Assembly (NCBI GenBank): GCA_046728115.1
Contig: JBKPDW010000491.1
Span: 1-23,713 of the forward strand
Source: CAVSWN01 sp046728115
GTDB taxonomy: Bacteria; Acidobacteriota; Vicinamibacteria; Vicinamibacterales; CAVVIG01
Reading direction: 5' to 3'
Length of the DNA: 23,713 bases
In this document: positions 15,249 through 22,955 of the stretch, in pieces
Position numbering within the stretch: the first letter of the stretch is position 1
Layout: every line of letters starts with the position of its first letter
The notes under the pieces: model-generated
Told to the model about the DNA's origin: nothing
Seen by the model: only the letters and a program-made list of their open reading frames with translations
The model's database searches: none
Translations under genes and position numbers: made by a program

Positions 15249-15727
15249 TGCGACCGCCACCGCGCGACCGGGCCACCGCCAGCAGCCTTCGCGAAGCGGT
15301 GAGCGGCGCGATCAACGACCTCACGCTGGCGATTGTATTTTCGTTGATCCTCCTGACCGTGTTGTGTCTGGTCCGGATGGTCCTTCGCCGCGACTGGATC
15401 GTGAGCGCCGCATTCGCGGCGGTTGTGGCTTTGATGATCTCTGCGTCGTACGCCGCAGACTTTCGAGCGCCGCCGGGAGCGCTGGTCGTGATCGTCTACG
15501 GAGCCATTTACGGCGCGGCGTGGGGCACTCTGCTCGTGCGGTTCGGCTTGATCGCATTCATCGCCCACCAGACATCGACGCGCTGCTGTCGGCCGTCGTG
15601 ACGATCAACCCGTCCGCGTGGTACTCGGGCGCGTCGATGCTGAACCTCCTCCCATTGCAGCCGTCACCCGGGTGTGCCTGTCCCACGGATCTACGCGTCG
15701 CCGCGCATTCCGTCACATGCGGGCCTC
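15248..15727 (+). pseudogene. Frameshifted remnant of a multi-helix membrane protein (kinase-associated C-terminal domain type)
   Basis: No intact gene is convincing between the kinase and aceE. Three frames in series give a continuous membrane-protein C-terminus. Frame 2 (from 15248) has helices such as DLTLAIVFSLILLTVLCLV and VVALMISASYAA, up to LIAFIAHQT near 15575. Frame 1 then continues as PDIDALLSAVVTINPSAWYS to about 15650. Frame 3 then gives PIAAVTRVCLSHGSTRRRAF. From memory, this layout resembles the membrane domain at the C-terminus of some acidobacterial Ser/Thr kinases, but that match is an inference. The first frame alone could be read as a 117-aa protein ending at 15601, but its last residues lose hydrophobic character exactly where the next frame picks up. 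At least two frameshifts are needed, so I treat it as decayed. Confidence 0.5.
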
Positions 15728-15746
15728 GTTACGGAGTAGCCGCGCG

Positions 15747-15775
15747 TTTTCCTTTCTGTGCCAACACGTTAGAAT
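15747..15775 (+). promoter_or_regulatory. aceE: Candidate sigma70-type promoter for the pyruvate dehydrogenase operon
   Basis: TTTTCC (15747-15752) and TAGAAT (15770-15775) are separated by 17 nt. Transcription would begin near 15782, downstream of the ATG at 15778, leaving a leader of about 70 nt before the GTG at 15853. The -10 is good and the -35 is weak. Confidence 0.35.
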
Positions 15776-15852
15776 GAATGGTTGGCCTACAGCCAAAGCG
15801 CCGGTTAACCGAACCTCGGCCGGGATTGCCGCCGAAAGGACCGCTGAGACCC

Positions 15853-18528
15853 GTGAGAAACATTGCTCCAAAAGATGCGGCCGAGCTGGATGCCGTCGAA
15901 ACGCGGGAGTGGCTCGACTCGCTCGACTATGTGCTGCAAAGCGGCGGACCGGCCAAGGTGGCCCGGCTGCTGCGCGATCTGACGATTCACGCCCGTCAGA
16001 ACGGCGTCAGGCTTCCATTCACCGCCAATACCCCGTACATCAACACGATTTCCGCGGACGACCAGGCGCTTATGCCGGGCAGTCCGGATCTCGAACGTCG
16101 CATCAAGAGTCTCGTACGGTGGAACGCCGCAGCCATGGTCGTGCGGGCAAACAAGGCGGAGGAGGGCATCGGCGGTCATATCTCCACGTACGCCTCGGCG
16201 GCCACGCTGTACGAGGTCGGGTTCAACCATTTCTTCCGCGGTCACGAAAGCCCCGACAGCGACATCATCTTCTTCCAGGGCCATGCCGCTCCCGGAATCT
16301 ACGCTCGCGCCTATCTCGAAGGCCGGATCGACGAAACACATCTCGAAAACTTCAGGCGCGAAACGAAACGCGGCGGCGGACTCTCGTCGTACCCGCATCC
16401 GTGGCTGATGCCCGACTTCTGGGAATTTCCCACGGTATCGATGGGCCTCGGCCCGCTGATGGCGATCTATCAGGCGCGCTTCATGCGCTACCTGGAGGAT
16501 CGCGGGTTGAAACCGCACTCCGACTCCAAAGTGTGGGCATTCCTCGGCGATGGCGAGACCGACGAGCCCGAAGCGCTCGGCGCCATCACGTTGCCGGCGC
16601 GCGAAAAGCTCGACAACCTGATCTTCGTCATCAACTGCAACCTGCAGCGTCTCGATGGGCCGGTGCGCGGCAACGGCCAGATCATTCAGGAACTCGAAGC
16701 CGCGTTCCGGGGCGCCGGCTGGAACGTGATTAAGGTACTGTGGGGCCGCGAATGGGATTCGCTGCTCGCGAAGGATCGCGACGGCCTGCTCGTCAAGCGC
16801 ATGGGTGAAATCGTCGACGGCCAGTATCAGAAGTACGCCGTCGAATCCGGCGCGTACGTCCGCGAGCACTTCTGGGGCGTCGATCCCAGACTGCTCGACA
16901 TGGTCAAGCACCTGTCCGACGATCAGCTGAAGAAGATGACGATCGGCGGCCACGATCCGGTCAAGGTCTACAACGCGTACAAGGCCGCGGTCGAATTCAA
17001 GGGCGCGCCCACGGTGGTGCTTGCGCGCACGATCAAAGGGTACGGTCTCGGCGAGGCGGGCGAAGGCAAGAACATCACGCACCAGCAGAAGAAGATGAAC
17101 GAAGACGAGTTGCGGGCGTTCCGCACCCGCTTCGGCGTGCCGGTTTCGGACGCCGATATCGGCCATACGCCGTTCTATCGACCCGCTGAGGACAGCATCG
17201 AAATCAAGTACATGCGCGATCGGCGAAAGGCGCTCGGCGGCTACGTGCCGACGCGGAAGAATCGCAGCGAACCGCTCGCATCGGTTCCGGATGAGCCGTT
17301 CGAAGAGTTCCACAAGGGCACGGAAGGCCGCAGAGCCTCGACGACCATGGTCTTCGTGAGGCTGCTGTCGAAACTGCTGCGCGACAAGGAATTAGGCCGG
17401 CTCGTCGTGCCGATCGTTCCCGACGAGGCGCGGACGTTCGGTATGGAAGCCCTGTTCCGGCAGGTCGGTATCTACTCGCACGCGGGCCAGGTGTACGAGC
17501 CGGTCGACATGGACACGCTCCTTTATTACAAGGAAGCGTCGGACGGCCAGATCCTCGAGGAGGGGATCACGGAGGCCGGTTCGATGTCGTCGTTCATCGC
17601 GGCGGGCACGGCGTACGCGACGCACGGCGTGAACACGATTCCATTTTTCATCTACTACTCGATGTTCGGCTTCCAGCGGATCGGCGATCTCATCTGGGCT
17701 GCGGGCGATTCCCGGACCCGGGGAGTCCTGCTGGGCGGAACGTCGGGGCGGACCACGCTCGCAGGAGAGGGATTGCAGCATCAGGACGGAAACAGTCACC
17801 TCTTCGCCATGGCTTATCCCAACTGCATCGCCTACGATCCGGCGTTCGCGTACGAGATCGCGGTGATCGTGCAGAATGGCATCCGGCGCATGTACGTCGA
17901 TCGGGAGGCCATCTTCTATTACCTGACCGTGATGAACGAGCAGTACGCGATGCCTCCGATGCCGGCTGGCGCGACGGAAGGCATTCTCAAAGGCCTCTAC
18001 CGGTTCCGCGCGACTGCAAAGGGCGATTCGCCTCTGCGCGCCCAGCTGTTCGGCAGCGGCGCGATTCTCCCCGAGGTGATCAAGGCGCAGGAGATTCTGG
18101 AGTCGAAGTACAACGTCGGCGCGGACGTCTGGAGCGTCACGAGTTACGGCGAGCTGTATCGCGAAGGGCACGCCTGCGAGCGCTGGAACATGCTCCATCC
18201 GACGGCCCCGGCGCGCGTCCCGTACGTGAGCCAGATGCTGCAGGATGTCCCGGGCGTGCTGATCGCTGCATCCGACTATGTGAAAGCGATGACTGGATCG
18301 ATCGATCGCTGGCTGCCGCGTTCGATTACCGTTCTCGGCACCGACGGCTTCGGCCGCAGCGAAACGCGCGCCTGCCTGCGCGAGTTCTTCGAGGTGGATT
18401 ATCGCTACGTCATTGTCGCCACGTTGGCGGCGCTGGCGCGAGACGGCAAGCTCGATTCGACCGTCGTGGACCAGGCGATGAAGGACCACGGCGTCAACCC
18501 GGAGAAGGCGAATCCGGCGAATTCATGA
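15853..18528 (+). CDS. aceE: Pyruvate dehydrogenase E1 component, homodimeric type
   Basis: This protein catalyses ThDP-dependent decarboxylation of pyruvate and acetylation of the E2 lipoyl group (EC 1.2.4.1). It aligns end to end with E. coli AceE by eye: PYINTI near the N-terminus, SSYPHPWLMP, the ThDP/Mg motif GDGETDEP (about 232-239) running to VINCNLQRLDGPV, YAVESGAYVREHF, GGHDP, PFFIYYSMFGFQRIGDL, GGTSGRTTLAGEGLQHQDG and LGTDGFGRS. I chose the GTG at 15853 (891 aa) because homologues begin just before the DAVETREWL segment, an AAAGGA site lies at 15835-15840, and a likely promoter overlaps the alternative ATG at 15778 (916 aa). The extra 25 residues of the longer form are Pro/Arg-rich and unlike homologues. 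It is the first gene of aceE-aceF-lpd. Confidence 0.96.
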   Translation: MRNIAPKDAAELDAVETREWLDSLDYVLQSGGPAKVARLLRDLTIHARQNGVRLPFTANTPYINTISADDQALMPGSPDLERRIKSLVRWNAAAMVVRANKAEEGIGGHISTYASAATLYEVGFNHFFRGHESPDSDIIFFQGHAAPGIYARAYLEGRIDETHLENFRRETKRGGGLSSYPHPWLMPDFWEFPTVSMGLGPLMAIYQARFMRYLEDRGLKPHSDSKVWAFLGDGETDEPEALGAITLPAREKLDNLIFVINCNLQRLDGPVRGNGQIIQELEAAFRGAGWNVIKVLWGREWDSLLAKDRDGLLVKRMGEIVDGQYQKYAVESGAYVREHFWGVDPRLLDMVKHLSDDQLKKMTIGGHDPVKVYNAYKAAVEFKGAPTVVLARTIKGYGLGEAGEGKNITHQQKKMNEDELRAFRTRFGVPVSDADIGHTPFYRPAEDSIEIKYMRDRRKALGGYVPTRKNRSEPLASVPDEPFEEFHKGTEGRRASTTMVFVRLLSKLLRDKELGRLVVPIVPDEARTFGMEALFRQVGIYSHAGQVYEPVDMDTLLYYKEASDGQILEEGITEAGSMSSFIAAGTAYATHGVNTIPFFIYYSMFGFQRIGDLIWAAGDSRTRGVLLGGTSGRTTLAGEGLQHQDGNSHLFAMAYPNCIAYDPAFAYEIAVIVQNGIRRMYVDREAIFYYLTVMNEQYAMPPMPAGATEGILKGLYRFRATAKGDSPLRAQLFGSGAILPEVIKAQEILESKYNVGADVWSVTSYGELYREGHACERWNMLHPTAPARVPYVSQMLQDVPGVLIAASDYVKAMTGSIDRWLPRSITVLGTDGFGRSETRACLREFFEVDYRYVIVATLAALARDGKLDSTVVDQAMKDHGVNPEKANPANS

Positions 18529-18555
18529 GCAGACGCTCCACCACAAAGGAGACCG

Positions 18556-20052
18556 GTGGAGAGCGTCTACAGTGCGGAGAGCCTCTCTGTGGCCACTGAC
18601 TTCACGCTTCCAGAACTGGGCGAAAACATTACGACCGGCGATGTCCTGCGCGTCCTGGTGAAGCCGGGCGACACCTTGAACAAGGATCAACCGGTCCTCG
18701 AACTCGAGACCGACAAAGCGACCATCGAAGTTCCCTCGTCGGTCGCGGGTCGCGTCACGGACATCAAGGTCAAGGCCGGCGATAAGGTGAAGGTCGGCCA
18801 GGCGATTCTCAGCGTGGAGGACGGCGCGGCCGCGGCGCCTTCGCCTGCGGTCTCAAAACCGGAGGAAGCGCCCAAGCCTGCCGCGGCGCCTGTGCCGGCG
18901 GCGCCGAAAGCTCCTGCTGCTGCGCAGGAACCGCCTGCTGCCGCGGCCGAACCGCCCGCTGCCGCGCAGGAACCGCCTGCTGCCGCGGCCGAACCGCCCG
19001 CTGCCGCGCAGGAAACGCCTGCTGCCGTGCCGGAACCGCCTGCCGCGCCGGAACCGCCTGCTGCCGTGCGGCCCGCGCCTCAAGCCTCCGACAAAGTGGT
19101 CGATATCAATCGCGGTTCGCGCGCGCCTGCGGAGCCGGCGGCGCCCGAGACGCCCGCTGCTCCAGCCGCGCCGTCTGTACGTCGCATGGCGCGAGAACTC
19201 GGCGTCGACATCGACGCGGTGTCGGGAAGTGGCCCGCATGGACGGATCTCTGTCGAGGACGTGAAAGCGCACGCCAAACGTGTCGTGGAGTCTGCGGGTC
19301 GCGGTTCGTCGCGCGCAGTCGGGGAGGCGCTTCCAGATTTCACACGCTGGGGCCAGATCGAGCGGCAGCCGATGCGCCCGGTTCGACGCAAGACCGCGGA
19401 ACACCTGAGCGTGGCGTGGGCGGCCGTCCCGCACGTGACCCAATGCGATCTGGCTGACATCAGCGCGTTCGAGGATCTGCGGAAGAAGTACGCCAAACAG
19501 GTCGAGGCCGCCGGCGGCAATCTGACGATCACGGCAGTGGCCGTCAAGATCGTCGCGTCGGCGATGAAGAAATTTCCGCAGTTCAACGCGTCAGTCGACA
19601 TGGCCGCCAGCGAAATCGTCCTCAAGAAGTACGTGAACATCGGCATCGCCGTGGACACCGACCGCGGACTGCTCGTGCCGGTCATTCGCGACGCCGATCA
19701 GAAGAACATCGTTCAGATTTCGGTCGAGCTGTCGCAACTGTCCGAGAAGGCGCGTACCCGCAAGATCGCGCTCGAGGAAATGCAGGGCGGCTGCTTCAGC
19801 ATCTCGAACCTCGGGGGAATCGGCGGCACGTACTTCACCCCGATCGTCAACGTGCCCGAGGTCGCGATTCTCGGCATCTCGCGCGCGCGCATGGAGCCCG
19901 TCTACAGGGACGGCGGGTTCGTCCCGCGGTTGATGCTGCCGCTGTCGCTGTCCTACGACCACCGCGTGATCGACGGCGCCGATGCGATTCGCTTCCTTCG
20001 CTGGGTCGTGGAGGCTTTCGAGCAGCCTTTCCTTCTCGCGCTCCAGGGATGA
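18556..20052 (+). CDS. aceF: Dihydrolipoamide acetyltransferase, E2 of pyruvate dehydrogenase
   Basis: This E2 transfers the acetyl group from lipoamide to CoA (EC 2.3.1.12) and forms the complex core. It has a single lipoyl domain (about 13-90) with the attachment lysine K54 in ETDKATIEVP. A Pro/Ala/Glu-rich swinging-arm linker follows (about 95-200), including a duplicated 14-residue unit. The peripheral-subunit-binding domain is at about 206-244 (VRRMARELGVDIDAVSGSG, HGRI). The catalytic domain is at about 265-498, with H469-x3-D473-G in the DHRVIDG motif. The GTG start has an AAAGGAG site at 18545-18551, only 4 nt away; a second GTG at 18589 with GGAGA upstream is an alternative that begins directly before the lipoyl domain. 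It lies 27 nt after aceE. Confidence 0.96.
   Translation: MESVYSAESLSVATDFTLPELGENITTGDVLRVLVKPGDTLNKDQPVLELETDKATIEVPSSVAGRVTDIKVKAGDKVKVGQAILSVEDGAAAAPSPAVSKPEEAPKPAAAPVPAAPKAPAAAQEPPAAAAEPPAAAQEPPAAAAEPPAAAQETPAAVPEPPAAPEPPAAVRPAPQASDKVVDINRGSRAPAEPAAPETPAAPAAPSVRRMARELGVDIDAVSGSGPHGRISVEDVKAHAKRVVESAGRGSSRAVGEALPDFTRWGQIERQPMRPVRRKTAEHLSVAWAAVPHVTQCDLADISAFEDLRKKYAKQVEAAGGNLTITAVAVKIVASAMKKFPQFNASVDMAASEIVLKKYVNIGIAVDTDRGLLVPVIRDADQKNIVQISVELSQLSEKARTRKIALEEMQGGCFSISNLGGIGGTYFTPIVNVPEVAILGISRARMEPVYRDGGFVPRLMLPLSLSYDHRVIDGADAIRFLRWVVEAFEQPFLLALQG
18928..19011 (+). repeat. Perfect 42-bp tandem duplication in the E2 linker
   Basis: Bases 18928-18969 and 18970-19011 are identical. Each encodes EPPAAAAEPPAAAQ, and a diverged partial copy follows. 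Unlike most linker repeats, the two copies match at every third base, which suggests a recent duplication. Confidence 0.9.
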
Positions 20053-20056
20053 CGTG

Positions 20057-20107
20057 ATGAGTGAGTCGGAGAAGCGGGAGCGGGCTGCTCTTCCTGTCCA
20101 CGCATGA
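20057..20107 (+). CDS. Possible 16-codon coupling ORF between aceF and lpd
   Basis: An ATG 4 nt after the aceF stop opens a 16-residue frame (MSESEKRERAALPVHA) whose TGA overlaps the lpd start as ATGA at 20104-20107. The 18 nt before the lpd ATG are pyrimidine-rich with no Shine-Dalgarno, so ribosomes finishing this frame could re-start on lpd. It may equally be chance, since the frame is short and no separate peptide role is suggested. Confidence 0.3.
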   Translation: MSESEKRERAALPVHA

Positions 20108-21516
20108 CCAGCGTCCAACTCGTCGTTGTCGGCGGTGGCCCGGGCGGATATGCCGCGGCGTTTCTGGCGGCGGACCTTGGTCTCAGCACGGCGCTCGTCG
20201 ATCCGGAGGTGAACCCGGGCGGTGTGTGCGTCTATCGCGGGTGTATCCCGTCCAAGGCGCTTCTGCACGTCGCGAAGCTGGTGGACGAATCTCGCCACGC
20301 GAAGGCATGGGGCATCGAGTTCGGCGAACCGAAGATCGATCTCGCCAGGCTGCGCGAGTTCAAGAACAACGTTGTCAAGCGGCTGACCAGCGGCACCGGC
20401 CAGCTCGTGAAGTACCGCAAGGTGCAATACCTGCAGGGCTTCGCGTCGATCATCGATGCCCACACAATCGGTGTGAAGCGCGCCGACGGCAGCGAGGAGC
20501 AGGTGCGGTTCGAGCACGCGATCCTGGCGACCGGGTCGGTGCCGGCCATCCCACCGATGCTGAAGGTCGACGACCCGCGCGTCATGGACTCGACGGGCGC
20601 GCTCGACCTCCCCGATATTCCGAAATCGCTGCTGGTCGTCGGAGGCGGCTACATCGGACTCGAGCTCGGGACGGTGTACGCAACGCTCGGCAGCGCCGTC
20701 ACCGTCGTCGAAATGACGCCGGGGCTTCTGCCCGGCGCCGATCGCGATCTCGTCGACGTTCTCGCCAAACGGATCGCACAGACGATGAAGGGCGTGCTGC
20801 TCGAGACGCGCGTCGTGCAGATGAAAGCCGAATCGCAGGGGATTCGAGTGAGGTTCGAGGGCAAAACCGACGCGAAGGAACGGCTGTTCGATCGCGTGCT
20901 CGTGTCCGTTGGCCGCAAGCCGAATTCCGATATTCCCGGTCTCGACAGGACACGCGTGCAGGTGGATCAGCGCGGCTTCGTCATGGTCGACGAGCAGCGC
21001 CGCACGCACGAGCCTTCGATCTTCGCGATTGGCGACGTCGTCGGCGAGCCGATGCTGGCGCACAAGGCGTCGCACGAAGGCCGCGTGGCCGTCGAGGTGA
21101 TGGCCGGCGAGAACGTGGCCTTTGCGCCGAAGGCGATTCCGGCGGTTGTGTTCACCGATCCCGAGCTGGCGTGGGCAGGCCTGACCGAAGCACAGGCGGC
21201 CAACGAGAACCGGCACGTCACGATCGCGAAGTTCCCCTGGGGCGCGTCAGGACGAGCGATTACACTCGATCGAACCGACGGCTTGACCAAGCTGATTTTC
21301 GATCCCGAGACCGAACGTCTGCTCGGCGTCGGCCTCGTCGGGCCCGGTGCCGGCGAGCTGATCGCCGAGGGTGTCCTTGGGATCGAGATGAGCGCGAACG
21401 CGACCGACCTGAAGCTGTCGATTCACCCGCACCCGACGCTCACCGAGACCCTTATGGAGTCGGCGGAGGTGTTCTTCGGTCAAGCCACGCACGTGTACAG
21501 ACCGAAGAGAGGGTGA
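20104..21516 (+). CDS. lpdA: Dihydrolipoamide dehydrogenase, E3
   Basis: This 470-aa flavoprotein re-oxidises dihydrolipoamide with NAD+ (EC 1.8.1.4) for the pyruvate dehydrogenase complex, and perhaps for other lipoyl complexes. The FAD-binding motif is GGGPGG at 10-15. The redox disulfide is C42-VYRG-C47 followed by IPSKALL. The NAD-binding motif is VVGGGYIGLELG. The second FAD segment is IFAIGDV, and the C-terminal dimer interface holds H443-P-T-L-T-E448, the catalytic His/Glu pair. The position after aceF, 51 nt downstream, fits a complete aceE-aceF-lpd operon. Length is normal. Translation may be coupled through a short upstream frame that ends on the start codon. Confidence 0.96.
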   Translation: MTSVQLVVVGGGPGGYAAAFLAADLGLSTALVDPEVNPGGVCVYRGCIPSKALLHVAKLVDESRHAKAWGIEFGEPKIDLARLREFKNNVVKRLTSGTGQLVKYRKVQYLQGFASIIDAHTIGVKRADGSEEQVRFEHAILATGSVPAIPPMLKVDDPRVMDSTGALDLPDIPKSLLVVGGGYIGLELGTVYATLGSAVTVVEMTPGLLPGADRDLVDVLAKRIAQTMKGVLLETRVVQMKAESQGIRVRFEGKTDAKERLFDRVLVSVGRKPNSDIPGLDRTRVQVDQRGFVMVDEQRRTHEPSIFAIGDVVGEPMLAHKASHEGRVAVEVMAGENVAFAPKAIPAVVFTDPELAWAGLTEAQAANENRHVTIAKFPWGASGRAITLDRTDGLTKLIFDPETERLLGVGLVGPGAGELIAEGVLGIEMSANATDLKLSIHPHPTLTETLMESAEVFFGQATHVYRPKRG

Positions 21517-21534
21517 AAACACGCCAAGGTCAAC

Positions 21535-21576
21535 GTCAGAAGTGCGAAGTCAGAAGTCAGAAGTACGCGGTTCGAA
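21535..21576. repeat. Intergenic 7-bp-period repeat, six units
   Basis: Six successive heptamers follow the lpd stop: GTCAGAA, GTGCGAA, GTCAGAA, GTCAGAA, GTACGCG, GTTCGAA. Each begins with GT. The tract lies in the 157-nt convergent gap between lpd and the beta-barrel gene; I see no clear intrinsic terminator elsewhere in the gap. Confidence 0.75.
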
Positions 21577-21673
21577 AGTTCGACGTCATCTCGGATTGAA
21601 GCGAGAAATCCACACGTCGCCGCTCGCGCTGCCATGGCCTCCCCTCCTCTGCGCTGATCGTGCTCTCGACCAA

Positions 21674-22354
21674 TCAGAATCGATACCGCACACCGACCCC
21701 GAACCTGCCAAGATTCCGGTCGTCCTCACCCAAGAGTCTGAACAGCCGAAGGTCCGCATCAAGGGAGATGGCGCTCGCAAGCTTGATGCTCAATCCTCCA
21801 CCGAGGTCGAGCGCAAGATTGGTCGACGAGGAGGTAATGCGCTGGGTCTGCTGCCGGAACGGGGGGACCGTCACAGTTGGCACAGTCGGCGGCAGGAAAA
21901 CGGGGTACGTGAAATCTGCAGTGCGTCGGATACTGGCGATGCCGCCGCCCGCGATGAAATAAGGCGTAAGGCTCGAGGCCGTGGTGGGAATGTCGATCCG
22001 AACGCTGTTCGTGAACAGCACGATCCGGCCGCCAGGGTTCGTGTACATCGGTGTGGGGAACACCTGGATGCCGATGTTCGATATCGCGCCGGAGGGGAGC
22101 GCGGTCACGACGGACGAGTTCTGGATCACGATGGGATTTGACGGAAACGGCGAGTGGACGTTGGGCACGAACGTCGTCTCGATATCGAGCGACACGACAC
22201 GGCTGAATCGGTACCCGAACGAACCGGCGAACGCGACGTCGGTATGCGAGTCCATGTTACTCGCGAACACGCTGCCGCTGACCGATGCGCCGCGTTCCTG
22301 GGCCATCGACGCGGCAGGTGCGACCAGTAACAGGATTATTACGGCAGTTTTCAC
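21674..22354 (-). CDS. Outer-membrane beta-barrel protein, small porin-like
   Basis: This protein of about 226 aa has a signal peptide (KTAVIILLLVAPAASMAQ, cleaved after AQ) and alternating amphipathic strands. Examples are VAFAGSFGYRF, VSLDIETTF, LTPYFIAGGGIASI, LALDLGGGLSI and a final FGVGVRYRF ending in Phe, which together indicate an 8-strand-type barrel. The closest general class is the OmpA-like/OmpW-like small beta-barrel superfamily; the function is unknown. An extracellular-loop candidate rich in Pro and Thr lies near FLPPTVPTVTVPPF. I use the GTG at 22354 because it begins directly at the signal peptide; a TTG at 22396 in the same frame would add 14 residues. Neither start has a good Shine-Dalgarno. 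The gene is divergent from the molybdenum hydroxylase genes and converges with lpd. Confidence 0.8.
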   Translation of the reverse strand: MKTAVIILLLVAPAASMAQERGASVSGSVFASNMDSHTDVAFAGSFGYRFSRVVSLDIETTFVPNVHSPFPSNPIVIQNSSVVTALPSGAISNIGIQVFPTPMYTNPGGRIVLFTNSVRIDIPTTASSLTPYFIAGGGIASIRRTADFTYPVFLPPTVPTVTVPPFRQQTQRITSSSTNLALDLGGGLSIKLASAISLDADLRLFRLLGEDDRNLGRFGVGVRYRF

Positions 22355-22360
22355 GTCAAT

Positions 22361-22366
22361 AGTGTA
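22361..22366 (-). promoter_or_regulatory. Candidate -10 box for the beta-barrel gene
   Basis: The minus strand has TACACT ending 6 nt before the GTG at 22354. This repeats the spacing seen before the AAA+ gene and would give a leaderless message. No good -35 is visible. Confidence 0.25.
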
Positions 22367-22414
22367 GCGCGGGGGAATCAGCGCAAAGCGATTCAAATCG
22401 TAATCGCCTTGGCC

Positions 22415-22443
22415 TTGACACCCTCGGGGTTTTCATCAAGGAT
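22415..22443 (+). promoter_or_regulatory. Candidate promoter for the molybdenum hydroxylase genes
   Basis: A perfect -35 TTGACA (22415-22420) is followed 17 nt later by the weak -10 AAGGAT (22438-22443), about 30 nt before the small-subunit start. The intergenic region is shared with the divergent beta-barrel gene. Confidence 0.35.
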
Positions 22444-22472
22444 CGTCCTCCCACGATTCCGCGGAGGCCCTC

Positions 22473-22955
22473 GTGTCCATTCCACTTCGTTTGCGCGTCA
22501 ACGACACCGAGCGCCAGCAGGATGTCGAGCCGCGGCTGCTGCTGGTCCACTACCTCCGCGACACGCTTGGTCTGACCGGCACGCACGTCGGTTGCGAAAC
22601 CGGCATCTGCGGCGCCTGCACGGTTCTCGTGGACGGCAAGGCCGTCAAATCGTGCACCATGTTCGCCGTTCAGGCCGACGGGTCGAACGTGACGACGATC
22701 GAAGGGATCGCGGCCGACGGACAGATGCATCCCGTTCAACAAGGCTTCTGGGACTGCCATGGCCTGCAGTGCGGCTTCTGCACGCCCGGGATGATCATGA
22801 CGTCGGTGCATCTGCTCGCCGAGAACGCCTCGCCGACCCGGCACGAGATCGCGCATGGGCTGCAGGGCAACTTGTGCCGCTGCACGGGCTACTCGCACAT
22901 CATCGAGGCGGTTGCGCAGGCGGCGAAAACCGGATCGGAGGCAGCCCGTGTCTGA
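22473..22955 (+). CDS. Small (2Fe-2S)-cluster subunit of a xanthine dehydrogenase/CO dehydrogenase-family molybdenum hydroxylase
   Basis: This 160-aa subunit passes electrons from the molybdenum site to an acceptor. The plant-type ferredoxin cluster ligands are C41, C46, C49 and C61 (in GCETGICGACTVLVDG). The second cluster, in the helical C-terminal domain, uses C100, C103, C135 and C137 (QCGFCTPGM and LCRCTGY). The GTG start has a CGGAGG site at 22462-22467, 5 nt away. Length matches CoxS-type subunits. It overlaps the large-subunit start by 8 nt, so the two are translated together. Substrate class (CO, aldehydes, purines, isoquinoline) cannot be assigned from this subunit. Confidence 0.95.
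   Translation: MSIPLRLRVNDTERQQDVEPRLLLVHYLRDTLGLTGTHVGCETGICGACTVLVDGKAVKSCTMFAVQADGSNVTTIEGIAADGQMHPVQQGFWDCHGLQCGFCTPGMIMTSVHLLAENASPTRHEIAHGLQGNLCRCTGYSHIIEAVAQAAKTGSEAARV

Noticed and set aside
15163..15777. 204-aa plus-strand frame upstream of aceE as an intact gene
   Set aside because: Only its middle part (about 15575-15650) looks like protein; the rest is Arg/Ser/Pro-rich, which fits the frameshifted remnant better.
15805..17313. 502-aa minus-strand open frame opposite aceE
   Set aside because: It is antisense shadow only; aceE is unambiguous across this region.
18525..18599. 24-codon frame starting on the aceE stop (ATGA) and running into aceF
   Set aside because: It ends inside aceF past both candidate starts, and aceF has its own strong ribosome site, so a coupling role is not needed.
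19591..21216. 541-aa minus-strand open frame opposite aceF and lpd
   Set aside because: It spans two real genes and their junction and shows no motif.
20061..21599. 512-aa plus-strand frame overlapping lpd
   Set aside because: It is Arg/Ala-rich out-of-frame translation; lpd has all E3 motifs.
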